A stretch of DNA of 55,532 bases, from positions 1 to 55,532 of the forward strand of contig SLCK01000090.1 of the NCBI GenBank assembly GCA_007125845.1. Reading direction: 5' to 3'. The stretch comes from Gemmatimonadota bacterium. Lineage in GTDB: Bacteria > Gemmatimonadota > Gemmatimonadetes > Longimicrobiales > Gaopeijiaceae. Position numbers and translations under genes: made by a program. This document shows positions 37,677 to 46,156 of this stretch, in pieces (the stretch's first letter is position 1; every line of letters starts with the position of its first letter). Under the pieces are notes generated by a model. The model was not told the DNA's origin. It did no database searches and saw only the letters and a program-made list of their open reading frames with translations.

Positions 37677-38365
37677 TCCATGCGAGCGCCCGATCTCGGC
37701 GGGCGAGGGGAAGGAGAGGAGACGTGTGGATTGCCTTCCAGGAGGAACCGGAGGGGCCAGTCGCGGGCCCGGCGAATTCCGACCCTTCCGGTCACACCGA
37801 CCGTTTCCTCCTTCCGAGGAGACCCCTCGTAGAGGAGGAGCGGTGGGCGGGAGAGACAGTGCTCGTTGAGCTCACCGTCGATCCCCAGGGCGCTACAGAG
37901 CTTCGCGGGACCATTCGTCAGGTCTCGGTCCCTGTCCCGCCTCTTCGACATCGCCTCTCGTCCAATGGCCGGCTCCAGGGCCCGGATCAGCACCGCTTCC
38001 GGCTGGCCGACCCGGCCGGTTACCACATTGAAGCACCAATGCATTCCGTACACGAAGTACAGGTAGGCCGTCCCCGGCCGACCGTACATCGGAGCGTTCC
38101 GCCGGGTCCGCCCCGTCCGCTCGGCAGCGTGACACGCAGGATCGTGAGGCCCGACGTAGGCCTCCGTCTCCACGATCCTTCCACCGGTCACCGTATCGCC
38201 CACGAGGGACACCAGCCGACACCCCAGCAGGTCCCGGGCGGCTTCCTCCGCTCCCGCCTCGAGGACCGACCGATCCAGCAGCTTCAGCCCTGAAACGGCT
38301 GAGCGCCACGCCCCGAGGGGCGTGGCGCTCCCGAGCTTCCCGGCAACCTCCCCGGACGGCTCCAT
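37673..38365 (-). CDS. mpg: DNA-3-methyladenine glycosylase (AAG/MPG family)
   Basis: A 230-residue base-excision-repair glycosylase. It shows ARDLLGCRLVS, GRIVETEAYVGPHDPACHA with the catalytic glutamate in E-T-E-A-Y, RTRRNAPMYGRPGTAYLYFVYGMHWCFNV, and LTNGPAKLCSALGID, all standard for this fold. It removes alkylated purines from DNA. The ATG at 38365 lies 10 bases after the NYN gene stop and its end overlaps nhaC by 4 bases, giving an odd trio of RNase-like protein, DNA glycosylase and antiporter. Confidence 0.95.
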   Translation of the reverse strand: MEPSGEVAGKLGSATPLGAWRSAVSGLKLLDRSVLEAGAEEAARDLLGCRLVSLVGDTVTGGRIVETEAYVGPHDPACHAAERTGRTRRNAPMYGRPGTAYLYFVYGMHWCFNVVTGRVGQPEAVLIRALEPAIGREAMSKRRDRDRDLTNGPAKLCSALGIDGELNEHCLSRPPLLLYEGSPRKEETVGVTGRVGIRRARDWPLRFLLEGNPHVSSPSPRPPRSGARME

Positions 38366-38375
38366 CCCAACGCCG

Positions 38376-40343
38376 CTAACGCCCCGAGCCTCCGCCCCGG
38401 GTTCTCCGATGCCGGCGGGGGCGATTCCCGGAATCCTCCCCGGTCTCCCGATCACCCGCACCCTCGGCCGGAGCCGTCTCTGACGGGCTCGCCCCGTCTC
38501 CCTCCAGGTGTCTCTGGCGTCGCCTCTCGAGGTCCGCCCCCCAGGCCTCCATGAACTTCTCGGATCGGGCCGGGGTGAGAGCCGCCTCCACCTTCTCCGG
38601 ATTCCGCTGAAGCACGGTGAAGAGGTCCTCCCCAAAGGCGTCAACCAGTGTTTCGGCGGTCTTCTGGCCGACCCCACGATAGGAATTCGACAGGTACTGC
38701 ACCACCCTGTCCCGCCCACGAGGAAGCCTGAGAAGCTCGGGGTCGGTCACATCGGGCTGCTCCGAGGTTCCTGCAGTCTGGGCGTCGGGACTTCCTACGG
38801 CCGGCGCCTCCTGTCCGGACCGAGCCGCAGGGGAACCCCGCCGCTTGACGACCTGGCCCTCGAAGAGCGGGGGCGGCTCGGAGACGCCCGCCCGCTTGCC
38901 CGTGCCACGGCGGGGATGGAGACGGCCGGCCACCGCAACAGATTCTTCCTTCGTAGCCGGTTTCTCTTCCCTGGGCCCGGACGACCGCTCGGCCTCGCCT
39001 CGAGGCTCCGGGGAATCGGACGAGGCCGCCCCCCGGGCCTGCTTGCCACTCCGTACAGCCGTATCCGGGCCGCGACCCTCGCGCGCCTGCGCCTCGCCTT
39101 TGTCAGCCTTCGCCGGTTCGGAAGTCCCTGTCAACGTCTCCCGGGCACCGAGCGCCACATGGTAGTTTCCACCCTCGCCCTTTCTCAGGTTCACGATCTC
39201 GTGGTCGTGGGCCTGGCGGAGAAAGCGGGAGAACTTCGAAAAGCCCAGCTCCGCCTCGTCAAAGCCACGCTCCAGCGCAAGCATGCGCCGCTTCACATCC
39301 GAGTCCCGTACGGCGTCGGAGTCCTGATCTTCGAGCAAGTCCTGAATCGCCCGCCGGAGGAGACCGTACGCGCCATCGAGCGCTGCCGGATCCGCAGCTG
39401 TCTTGGAGGTCCCCTGTGCCGGGCTCGCCGCGGGTGCGTCGGACGACTCCGAGGGCCGAGCTCGGTCGGATCGCCCACTGCGATCACCGTCATCTCGGCC
39501 GCGCTCCGCCTTCGGAGATCCCTTCCGCTCGTCTCGCCCCCCGGCCTTCGATGAACGGGTCGGCATGATCTCATACTGCCCGTTCTCCATCTTCCGGATC
39601 CGGAGGAGTCCCTTGCCGGAGGCCTCGGAGAGGAATCGGGAGAACTTGCTGAACCCCAGACCCTTTTCGTCAAAGTGACTGTCCAGCTCGAGCATGACCT
39701 GCTTGAGGCGATCGGACCGCATCACATCGCTTCGCTTCTGCATCCGCTCGACGGCCTTCTCGACCAGGAGCCAGGGGTCCATCGAGGAGGAGGCGCCCAC
39801 CTCGTCGCTCTTCCGTAGCCCGGAAAGCGAGGTGTAGGAGTAGTACTCGTCACAATTCTGGACGAGGATGTCAGAGGACGATTCCTGGATGCCCACTCCG
39901 ATCACGTACTTCCCGTACTCCTTGAGCTTCAGCACGAGGGAGGAGAAGTCCGAATCTCCGGTCAGGAGGATGTAGGTACCGATCTCAGGTCGAGTAAAGA
40001 CCAGCTCGATCCCGTCGATCGCCATCCGGATGTCGGTCGCGTTCTTCTTGCTGCTCCCGTAAGCGGGGGCGAAGATGAGATCGATCGAAGCTTCCGACAG
40101 GGGGACGATGTATTGCGGATAGCGTCGCCAGTCGGCGTACGCGCGCTGGACGGTCACCTTCCCCTTGATGATGTCGGAATCGAGCAACCCCTTCAGCTCC
40201 TTGGAGAGGTCGCTGCGCATGCCCATCGTCACGTTGTCGAAATCGACGAGGAGGGCTGCGTTCGGGGCTTGGCTCGGATGACGGGGAGAACTGGCCCCCT
40301 CGATGTGGGGGGCCCTTGAAAACGGAATATTCATGTTTGACAA
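38376..40343 (-). CDS. NYN-domain putative RNase with two OST-HTH domains and a C-terminal HhH
   Basis: A 655-residue multidomain protein. Residues 30-165 are a NYN (PIN-like, LabA/DUF88) nuclease domain with acidic residues in LLVDFDNV (D34, D36), NATDIRM (D104) and LLTGDSDFSSL (D130, D132). Two OST-HTH/LOTUS domains follow at about 191-262 and 326-398, sharing LGFSKFSRFL. Long low-complexity, charged linkers (S, R, E, P, A) come before and after the second. The C terminus (about 541-603) resembles the RecD2-type helix-hairpin-helix: YRGVGQKTAETLVDAFGEDLF. The start is TTG 40343 (GAGAG upstream) or ATG 40334. A role in RNA processing is inferred from NYN plus OST-HTH. Confidence 0.85.
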   Translation of the reverse strand: MSNMNIPFSRAPHIEGASSPRHPSQAPNAALLVDFDNVTMGMRSDLSKELKGLLDSDIIKGKVTVQRAYADWRRYPQYIVPLSEASIDLIFAPAYGSSKKNATDIRMAIDGIELVFTRPEIGTYILLTGDSDFSSLVLKLKEYGKYVIGVGIQESSSDILVQNCDEYYSYTSLSGLRKSDEVGASSSMDPWLLVEKAVERMQKRSDVMRSDRLKQVMLELDSHFDEKGLGFSKFSRFLSEASGKGLLRIRKMENGQYEIMPTRSSKAGGRDERKGSPKAERGRDDGDRSGRSDRARPSESSDAPAASPAQGTSKTAADPAALDGAYGLLRRAIQDLLEDQDSDAVRDSDVKRRMLALERGFDEAELGFSKFSRFLRQAHDHEIVNLRKGEGGNYHVALGARETLTGTSEPAKADKGEAQAREGRGPDTAVRSGKQARGAASSDSPEPRGEAERSSGPREEKPATKEESVAVAGRLHPRRGTGKRAGVSEPPPLFEGQVVKRRGSPAARSGQEAPAVGSPDAQTAGTSEQPDVTDPELLRLPRGRDRVVQYLSNSYRGVGQKTAETLVDAFGEDLFTVLQRNPEKVEAALTPARSEKFMEAWGADLERRRQRHLEGDGASPSETAPAEGAGDRETGEDSGNRPRRHRRTRGGGSGR

Positions 40344-40467
40344 ACTGACTCTCGCAGCAAGAAAGAAAATGTGCCGCGAAACCTCCCCACCCGACCCCCC
40401 ATCTCTCCCATATTCCAGGAATGATGAGCGAGGGTCGGGTCAGGGGAAGTCTCCCGGTGACTCAACC

Positions 40468-42066
40468 TCAATTCGGATCCGATAGCTCCGCCTCGATGAG
40501 GCGGGCCAGCTCGACCCGGCGGACCTTTCCGGTCCCCGTCATGGGAAGCGCGTCGAAGAAACGGACGATGTCCGGACCCTTGTGGTCCGCGAGTGTGCTC
40601 CTGCACCACTCACGAAGCTCCTCTCCGGTCACGATGGCTCCCTCGACGGGCACGACCGAAGCGCACACAGCCTCTCCCAGCAACTCATCCCGAATCCCCA
40701 CGACTGCCGCTTCCTGCACCGCGGGATGCGCATGGAGTCGATCTTCGAGCTCCCGGGGATAGACATTGGAACCGCCCCGAATGATAACTCCTTTCAGTCT
40801 TCCCACCAAATGGATGTATCCTTCCTCATCCAGCACCCCCAGGTCGCCCGTCCGGAAATATCCCTCGGCGTCTATCGAGGCAGAGGTCTCGCGCGGCTGG
40901 CGGTAGTAGCCTCTCATCAAGCCGGGCCCCACGACCGCGAGCTCACCCAGACTCTCGGGTGGGAGCTCCGAGCCGTCCTTCTCCAACACGCGCACCCGCG
41001 TCCCGTCGATCGGACGGCCCACTGTGAAGCGCCGCTTTTCCTCGGGATCCCCCAGAGTCGTGATCGCGAGAGTGGAAGCCGTCTCGGTCAACGAATACGC
41101 GACGAGCAGATTCGGACACAGCTCCGCTTCGACTCGCCGATGCATCTCCTCCGACATCGGTGCGCCGGCCACCAATCCGACGCGTAGAGACGAGAGGTCT
41201 CGAGCCCTTCGACGCTGGGCCCGTAGCTCGGCGGCGAAGACGGTCGGCACACCGTAATGGACGGTCGCCCCGTGGTGGGCGATCAGATCCAGGCACTCCC
41301 CGGCCTGGAACTCTTCCTGCAGGACCAGGGACGCTCCGGTGAGGGCGCACCCAAGCACGGCGGGACCGAGCCCGAAGACGTGAAAGAGGGCCGTGACCCC
41401 CACCACCCGGTCGCCCGAGACCAACCCGACGGCCTCCGAAGTCGCCGCGGACACGTGCAAGAGATTTCGATGCGTGAGCTCCACGCCCTTGGGCTTTCCG
41501 GTGGTCCCCGACGTGTAGACAAGAGCGAAGAGCTCCTCGTCGGAGGCCTCGGGCGGTCCTTCGAAGTCCCGGCCGGTCCCCGCAGAGATCAGGTCCTCGA
41601 ACTGGAAGATCCGATCGTCGTACCAGAGGTCCTCCTCACCGACCGTGACGAGGTACTGAAGTTCAGGCAGGGTGGGAAGGAGCTCCTCGAAGAGCTGTAG
41701 ATAATCGACTTCGTGGAAGCCTTCCACTGTGATGGCGCACACGGCCTCCGAATGCCGTAGCCGGTACTGCAGCTCGGCTTCGGTGAGGTGGGGATCGAGA
41801 GGCACGAGAACGGCCCCCAGCTTTGCCACCGCAAAGATGGAGATCGCGAACTCCGGCCGCTCGGGCAGAATAACCGCCACCCGATCTCCGGCCTCGATCC
41901 CGAGGTTCGCAAGCGACGCGGCCAACGCTTCGGCGGCGCTTTCGGTTTCACCGAAGGTGACCTGTTCGGAGCCGAAGAGGAGAAAGACTCCCTCCGGGTC
42001 GGTGGTCGCGCGATGGGCCAGGGCGTGGGCGACGGTCATTCCACGAGAGCGCTCCTTGAGCGCCAT
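40468..42066 (-). CDS. AMP-dependent acyl-CoA ligase (fatty-acid type)
   Basis: A 532-residue member of the adenylate-forming superfamily. The phosphate loop is [20 protein letters not shown], the A5-type motif is YSLTETAS, then RTGDLGVLDEEGYIHLVGRLKGVIIRGGSNVYP, and the C-terminal catalytic lysine is in MTGTGKVRRVEL. These match medium/long-chain fatty acid CoA ligases, although the exact acyl chain cannot be read. The ATG at 42066 is preceded by GGAGG 4 bases upstream, so I reject the longer frame to 42114. It lies after aroB in the same direction. Confidence 0.86.
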   Translation of the reverse strand: MALKERSRGMTVAHALAHRATTDPEGVFLLFGSEQVTFGETESAAEALAASLANLGIEAGDRVAVILPERPEFAISIFAVAKLGAVLVPLDPHLTEAELQYRLRHSEAVCAITVEGFHEVDYLQLFEELLPTLPELQYLVTVGEEDLWYDDRIFQFEDLISAGTGRDFEGPPEASDEELFALVYTSGTTGKPKGVELTHRNLLHVSAATSEAVGLVSGDRVVGVTALFHVFGLGPAVLGCALTGASLVLQEEFQAGECLDLIAHHGATVHYGVPTVFAAELRAQRRRARDLSSLRVGLVAGAPMSEEMHRRVEAELCPNLLVAYSLTETASTLAITTLGDPEEKRRFTVGRPIDGTRVRVLEKDGSELPPESLGELAVVGPGLMRGYYRQPRETSASIDAEGYFRTGDLGVLDEEGYIHLVGRLKGVIIRGGSNVYPRELEDRLHAHPAVQEAAVVGIRDELLGEAVCASVVPVEGAIVTGEELREWCRSTLADHKGPDIVRFFDALPMTGTGKVRRVELARLIEAELSDPN

Positions 42067-42168
42067 GTCACCTCCAGCGGAATCCACGTTCCCGGGAGCA
42101 ACTCCCGGGCGCACCCTCGCTGCAGCAGGGGCGGAGGGGACGAAGAATAGAGGGAGCCCCGAACCCCG

Positions 42169-43290
42169 TCAAACCGCCTCCGTGCGTTCGTCGAGGAGGA
42201 GCCCCCGCACCACGGCCGCCTCCACATCGCGGCTCCAACCCGTGCCTGGATCGACCTGACCCGGGGCCTTGAGGAGCACGTACCGCGCACTCCCGCCACG
42301 GACCTTCTTGTCGCGGGAAGTGAGCTCGATGAGCGTGTCCGCCGGCGGAGCCTCCTCCACACGTACGGGCAACTCCACGGCCTCGAGGACCGCGATCAGT
42401 GCTTCGGTCGTTCCGGGTCGGGTGATCCCAAGGCGCTCTCCCAGCCGGGATTCGAGGACCATGCCCTGCGCCACCGCATCTCCGTGGGAAAGCTCATAGT
42501 CCGAGGCGGCTTCCAGCGCGTGCCCGAGCGTGTGTCCAAAGTTGAGAATCTGGCGCCGGCCCGCCTCCGTCTCATCCTCCGCGACCACCTCGGCCTTGAT
42601 CTCGACGGAACGGGCCACCAGCTCCGCAGTCGGGTCCGGATCCCCGGCGAGCAATGCGACGGACCGATCGGCGATCCACTTCAGGTAGTCGGCATCGAGA
42701 ATCGCACCATGCTTGACGGCCTCGGCGAGTCCCTGGCTGCGCTCGGCTCGTGGCAGCGTGGCCGTGAGGTCGGTGTCCGCGAGCACGAACCTGGGCGGAT
42801 GAAAGGATCCGACCAGGTTTTTTCCGGCCTCCACATCGACTCCCGTCTTGCCTCCCACGGAAGCGTCGACCATCGCGACGAGGGAGGATGGAAGCTGGAC
42901 CACGGGAATTCCCCGCATGTATGTGGCTGCGACGAAGCCGGCCAGATCCCCGGTGACGCCTCCACCGAGAGCGAGGATACAGCCGTCCCTCCCGAGCCCG
43001 CCCGCCAGGAGGAGATTCGTAAGCCGGGCCCATTGGGAACGATTCTTGTTCCGCTCACCGTGCGGAAACGTCTCGGAGATCACCGGGACGCCGAGCCCTG
43101 AAAGGAGCGAGAGTACCTTCTGACCGTGCAGCTCGAACACGCGGTCATCCGCGATCACCGCGTACATCGCAGCGGGAGAGAGGCGCTCGAGAAGGAGGGG
43201 CAGCTCTTCGATCACTCCACGTCCGACCCGCACCGGATAGGCGGGGCCGAGGGAGGTGGACACCGGGATTTCCCAGCCACCTGGCTTCAC
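42169..43290 (-). CDS. aroB: 3-dehydroquinate synthase
   Basis: A 373-residue AroB, second step of the shikimate pathway. NAD- and metal-site motifs are GGGVTGDLAGFVAATYMRG, QLPSSLVAMVDASVGGKTGVD, EAVKHGAI with the metal glutamate, NFGHTLGHALE and SHGDAVAQGM with metal histidines. Length and order match the family. It starts at GTG 43290, overlapping the folK stop by 4 bases (GTGA), which suggests translational coupling. Both are biosynthetic genes for aromatic or folate precursors. Confidence 0.96.
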   Translation of the reverse strand: MKPGGWEIPVSTSLGPAYPVRVGRGVIEELPLLLERLSPAAMYAVIADDRVFELHGQKVLSLLSGLGVPVISETFPHGERNKNRSQWARLTNLLLAGGLGRDGCILALGGGVTGDLAGFVAATYMRGIPVVQLPSSLVAMVDASVGGKTGVDVEAGKNLVGSFHPPRFVLADTDLTATLPRAERSQGLAEAVKHGAILDADYLKWIADRSVALLAGDPDPTAELVARSVEIKAEVVAEDETEAGRRQILNFGHTLGHALEAASDYELSHGDAVAQGMVLESRLGERLGITRPGTTEALIAVLEAVELPVRVEEAPPADTLIELTSRDKKVRGGSARYVLLKAPGQVDPGTGWSRDVEAAVVRGLLLDERTEAV

Positions 43291-43823
43291 GGACCGTCCT
43301 CCCGCACGCTTCGAGGAGGGCGCGCCACGGACCCGGGAATAGCGAGAGGGTCGACTTCCCTCAGCCCTTCGGGAAGCGGAGCACCGGGTGGGTCACGATC
43401 CAGAGACTCGCCGGTGACCGGGTCGGCCATTCCGACCGCGACATCCGGAAGGAGTCCATGGACGAACCCGCGGGCCCTCCAGCGCGGATGAGGAATCGTG
43501 AGCGTCGGCGTCCGCATTCGGATCTCTCCGAAGAAGATGATGTCGATGTCCAGCGTTCGAGGGCCGAATCGGACACCCCGTGCGCGGCCGGCCGCCTCTT
43601 CGATCCCGTGCAGCTCAGCCAGCAGCGCACCAGGTGCGCTCACGGTTCCGCCGCGCACGAGAACGTTGAGATAGTGAGGTTGAAGCACCGGACCCCAGGG
43701 AGGGGACTCCACGACGCGTGACACCCGCTCGAGCGTGAGCACTTCGACAAGCGCGCGCAGACCTCCTTCGAGGTGCGCCCGCCGGTCTTCGAGGTTGGAG
43801 CCCAGCGACAGAATCACCGGCAC
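43287..43823 (-). CDS. folK: Hydroxymethyldihydropteridine pyrophosphokinase (HPPK)
   Basis: A 178-residue FolK: VPVILSLGSNLEDRRAHLEGGL at the start, VVESPPWG, then RFGPRTLDIDIIFFGE with the magnesium aspartates and IPHPRWRARGFVH. I take GTG 43823 as start because GGGAG lies 4-5 bases upstream; a longer open frame to 44066 has no family similarity. It transfers pyrophosphate from ATP to 6-hydroxymethyl-dihydropterin in folate synthesis. The last 35 residues form an R/P-rich tail beyond the usual end of the fold. Confidence 0.92.
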   Translation of the reverse strand: MPVILSLGSNLEDRRAHLEGGLRALVEVLTLERVSRVVESPPWGPVLQPHYLNVLVRGGTVSAPGALLAELHGIEEAAGRARGVRFGPRTLDIDIIFFGEIRMRTPTLTIPHPRWRARGFVHGLLPDVAVGMADPVTGESLDRDPPGAPLPEGLREVDPLAIPGSVARPPRSVREDGP

Positions 43824-44155
43824 GGGACTCCCGCATTTCAGCTCGCGGTCCGCTTGAGCCGCAGGCGTCCCGGATGGGACCTCCCCGCTTGGCGACGGAG
43901 CCTCGGTGCCCTCCCGCTGGATGTCCCGTGCTGTTGAGCTCAAACCCGTTCTCGCTGTAAACTGGTACTGTTCGCGGTCCCCGCAGGGCGGCGCACCGAA
44001 CGCCGGCTTTCGGGTACAGAGCGAGACCAAGATACCAAGACCGCCTCGGCCTGTCAGGGAGCACATCTCCGGCGCCGGGGGGGCGATCTCCCCGATTCCG
44101 GGTCGACGCAGACCGGCGGCCCGCCAGCGACCGAGAACCGTACCGGAGCCCCGTC
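43824..44155. other. Divergent intergenic region folK / small lipoprotein
   Basis: This 332-base stretch carries no convincing gene. It contains a possible plus-strand promoter at 43934-43963. On the opposite strand the same A/T-poor stretch also offers a TTTACA-like box (43961-43956) that could serve folK, though its -10 is poor. The rest, 43970-44155, would be a long leader of the lipoprotein with no hairpin that I can see. Confidence 0.5.
43934..43963 (+). promoter_or_regulatory. Possible promoter for the small lipoprotein
   Basis: TTGAGC at 43934-43939 and TAAACT at 43958-43963 are separated by 18 bases. Both are imperfect matches (5 and 4 of 6). The predicted leader to the ATG at 44156 would be about 185 bases. 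Confidence 0.35.
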
Positions 44156-44614
44156 ATGAATTGCAGTTTCAGGTCCATCGTCATCCTTCCCGCCCTGCTC
44201 CTCCTGCCCGCCTGCCTGAACGTCGATCCCGTGGACCCACCCAATGCCACACAGTGGCAAGGGGAGATTTTCCCCTTCGATCACGTCACCGATTCCGACC
44301 ACGAGTTCAGCGGATCGGTCGCCATGCTTGCGTTCATGGGTCGGACGGAGTTTCAGGTGCTGCTTTGGGACGCCACACCGGGGGTGTGGTACGGATGGTC
44401 CGTCCGGACCGGCGGGTGCCTCGATTCGGGGCAGCAGGTTGGCTTTCCGGGCGACTTCCCCGCATTCGTGATCGAGCCCAGCGGAAGCGGTCAGGGATTC
44501 ACCACGTTGAGTGGGAATGCACCGGCGGACATGAGGTACTCGCTGGAGCTCTTCGAGGAGATGGACGCGAGTGGCGACCCGCTCGCATGCGGAGAGCTGG
44601 AGACGATCGGGTAG
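44156..44614 (+). CDS. Small lipoprotein with SOD/CHRD-like beta fold
   Basis: A 152-residue lipoprotein with lipobox L-P-A-C at Cys20 and mature start CLNVDPVDPP. The rest suggests an immunoglobulin-like sandwich resembling Cu/Zn superoxide dismutase or CHRD domains: a C-x(n)-C pair (GGCLDSG and LACGELE), a D/G-rich turn (EPSGSGQG), and a Y-S-L-E-L-F strand before the last cysteine. No copper histidines are present, so it is unlikely to be an active dismutase. The name is my structural guess. It converges with the SusD gene (20 bases between stops). Confidence 0.55.
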   Translation: MNCSFRSIVILPALLLLPACLNVDPVDPPNATQWQGEIFPFDHVTDSDHEFSGSVAMLAFMGRTEFQVLLWDATPGVWYGWSVRTGGCLDSGQQVGFPGDFPAFVIEPSGSGQGFTTLSGNAPADMRYSLELFEEMDASGDPLACGELETIG

Positions 44615-44633
44615 GCCGGTCTTCTTTGCTCCC

Positions 44634-46076
44634 CTAGTGCCATTCCCCTCGGGACTGACCCACAGGGCACGCGTCTTCCCCTCCCAGGTGCGGGTTGTTG
44701 TCGAGCTCGCGCTGTACGATCGGGAAGGCGATATCGTCCCCTCCGCCCAATCCATCTCCCTTCACCGGCGGAAAGAGGTCGACCTCGACCTCCGGATCGA
44801 TTCTGAGCCTGCGGGCCGTCGTGAGACGGTCGCCGCTGAGCCAGAGCTCTCTTGCCCTCTCGGCAGCGACGAGCCGCAGGTCCGCGTCGAGGTTGCCAGT
44901 CATCGAAAGGGGCTCCAGCTCGCTTCCCGGTGGCGGAGTCTCAATGCCCCAACGCGAAGCCGCCCTGGCGCTGAAATCGGACCGCAGGTCGTTGACGATC
45001 TCCTCGGCCGTCTCCGTGCGGCCCTCGCGAACCGCGACCTCGGCTTCGATCAGCCGCGCCTCGGATCCCGATGCCATCAGAATGCCCCTGTCGGGCCTAT
45101 CGTACACCGTCTGGAGGTTCACCGGAATGGAGCTGTTGAAGGCCTGGAAGCCGGGAGGAGTTCTCCGGATGAGGTTCAGCTCCGTGAACTTCTCGAAGTG
45201 GGCCCAGCGCTCATGGCCTCGCATACCGACCGTTCCATCCCCTATCGACCAGCGAATTCGTTCCGTGTCGCCCCAGGTGAACGCGTAGACCATGTTGAAC
45301 TGGGACGGATCGTTCGAGGAGAACTCGACCCAGCGCACGAACGCGCGCGGAACCTGCGCCGCGACAGCCCCTGCTTCGGCGAACTCTCCTAACCACAACC
45401 TCGCCCTGGCTTGACCTACGAGCGCGGCCGCATGGATGCCGGCGAATCCATGCTCCACCGCCAATGCCCCTGCCTCCTCGAGGAGGGAGAGGGCGTCTCG
45501 CATCCGGTCGGCGGGCAGTACGGGCTCGACCTCGCCCTCCTCGCCCGGACGACTCTGGAGAATGCTCTGGCAATAATGCTCGGCGAGCCACAGGCGAGTG
45601 TAGCCACCGTAGAGCCTGGCCAGGGCAATGCCTTCCTGGAGCTCGGCCTCAGCACCGGCGAACCGGGGCTCGTCGAGGTGGGACTCAAAGCTGAAGGCGG
45701 TCGTATCGGCGTGGAAACGAGCCCGGTGGAGGGGCGTGTACATCTCGGTCGTGAGGGTCATGTTCGCCGGATCGATTCGACGCAGGTCCACTTCGATGCG
45801 CGTCGGAAAGTTGTCCGCGGCGATCATCTCGTCCGTGAGAAGCGCGGAGTACCGGACGATTCCGCTGACGGCCGCGTGGTAGTCCCCGACCATCCCGTTC
45901 ACGATGGTGGGAATTGCCGCGGGTCCGGCGCGCTCGAGATCCTCCGGGACGATGATCCCGGAGTCGTCCACGTCCAGGAGACCCAGGTCGCAGGCCGTCA
46001 GCGCGGTCAAGGCGCAAACCGACGCCGCGCGAAAAAGGGCGCGGGTCCAGGGCGACGCGGGCACTCGCTTCAACAC
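44634..46076 (-). CDS. SusD/RagB-family outer-membrane lipoprotein
   Basis: A 480-residue SusD-like lipoprotein. The GTG start at 46076 has GGAGG 5 bases upstream and gives a tidy signal ending in the lipobox L-T-A-C near residue 28; an earlier in-frame ATG at 46157 overlaps the TonB gene stop. The mature part shows TPR-like helices (LARLYGGYTRLWLAEHYCQ and AALVGQARARLWLGEFAEA) and the SusD pattern RLIEAEVAVREG, LVAAERARELWLSGDR and PIVQRELDNNP near the C terminus. It should cap the neighbouring SusC channel and bind its substrate, identity unknown. Confidence 0.87.
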   Translation of the reverse strand: MLKRVPASPWTRALFRAASVCALTALTACDLGLLDVDDSGIIVPEDLERAGPAAIPTIVNGMVGDYHAAVSGIVRYSALLTDEMIAADNFPTRIEVDLRRIDPANMTLTTEMYTPLHRARFHADTTAFSFESHLDEPRFAGAEAELQEGIALARLYGGYTRLWLAEHYCQSILQSRPGEEGEVEPVLPADRMRDALSLLEEAGALAVEHGFAGIHAAALVGQARARLWLGEFAEAGAVAAQVPRAFVRWVEFSSNDPSQFNMVYAFTWGDTERIRWSIGDGTVGMRGHERWAHFEKFTELNLIRRTPPGFQAFNSSIPVNLQTVYDRPDRGILMASGSEARLIEAEVAVREGRTETAEEIVNDLRSDFSARAASRWGIETPPPGSELEPLSMTGNLDADLRLVAAERARELWLSGDRLTTARRLRIDPEVEVDLFPPVKGDGLGGGDDIAFPIVQRELDNNPHLGGEDACPVGQSRGEWH

Positions 46077-46156
46077 GGATCCCTCCTTGGCCGAAAGGGC
46101 ATGAAATCGATCGGACAGGATCTTCAGCACGGAATGCGACAGGGGTGAGGGCATCA

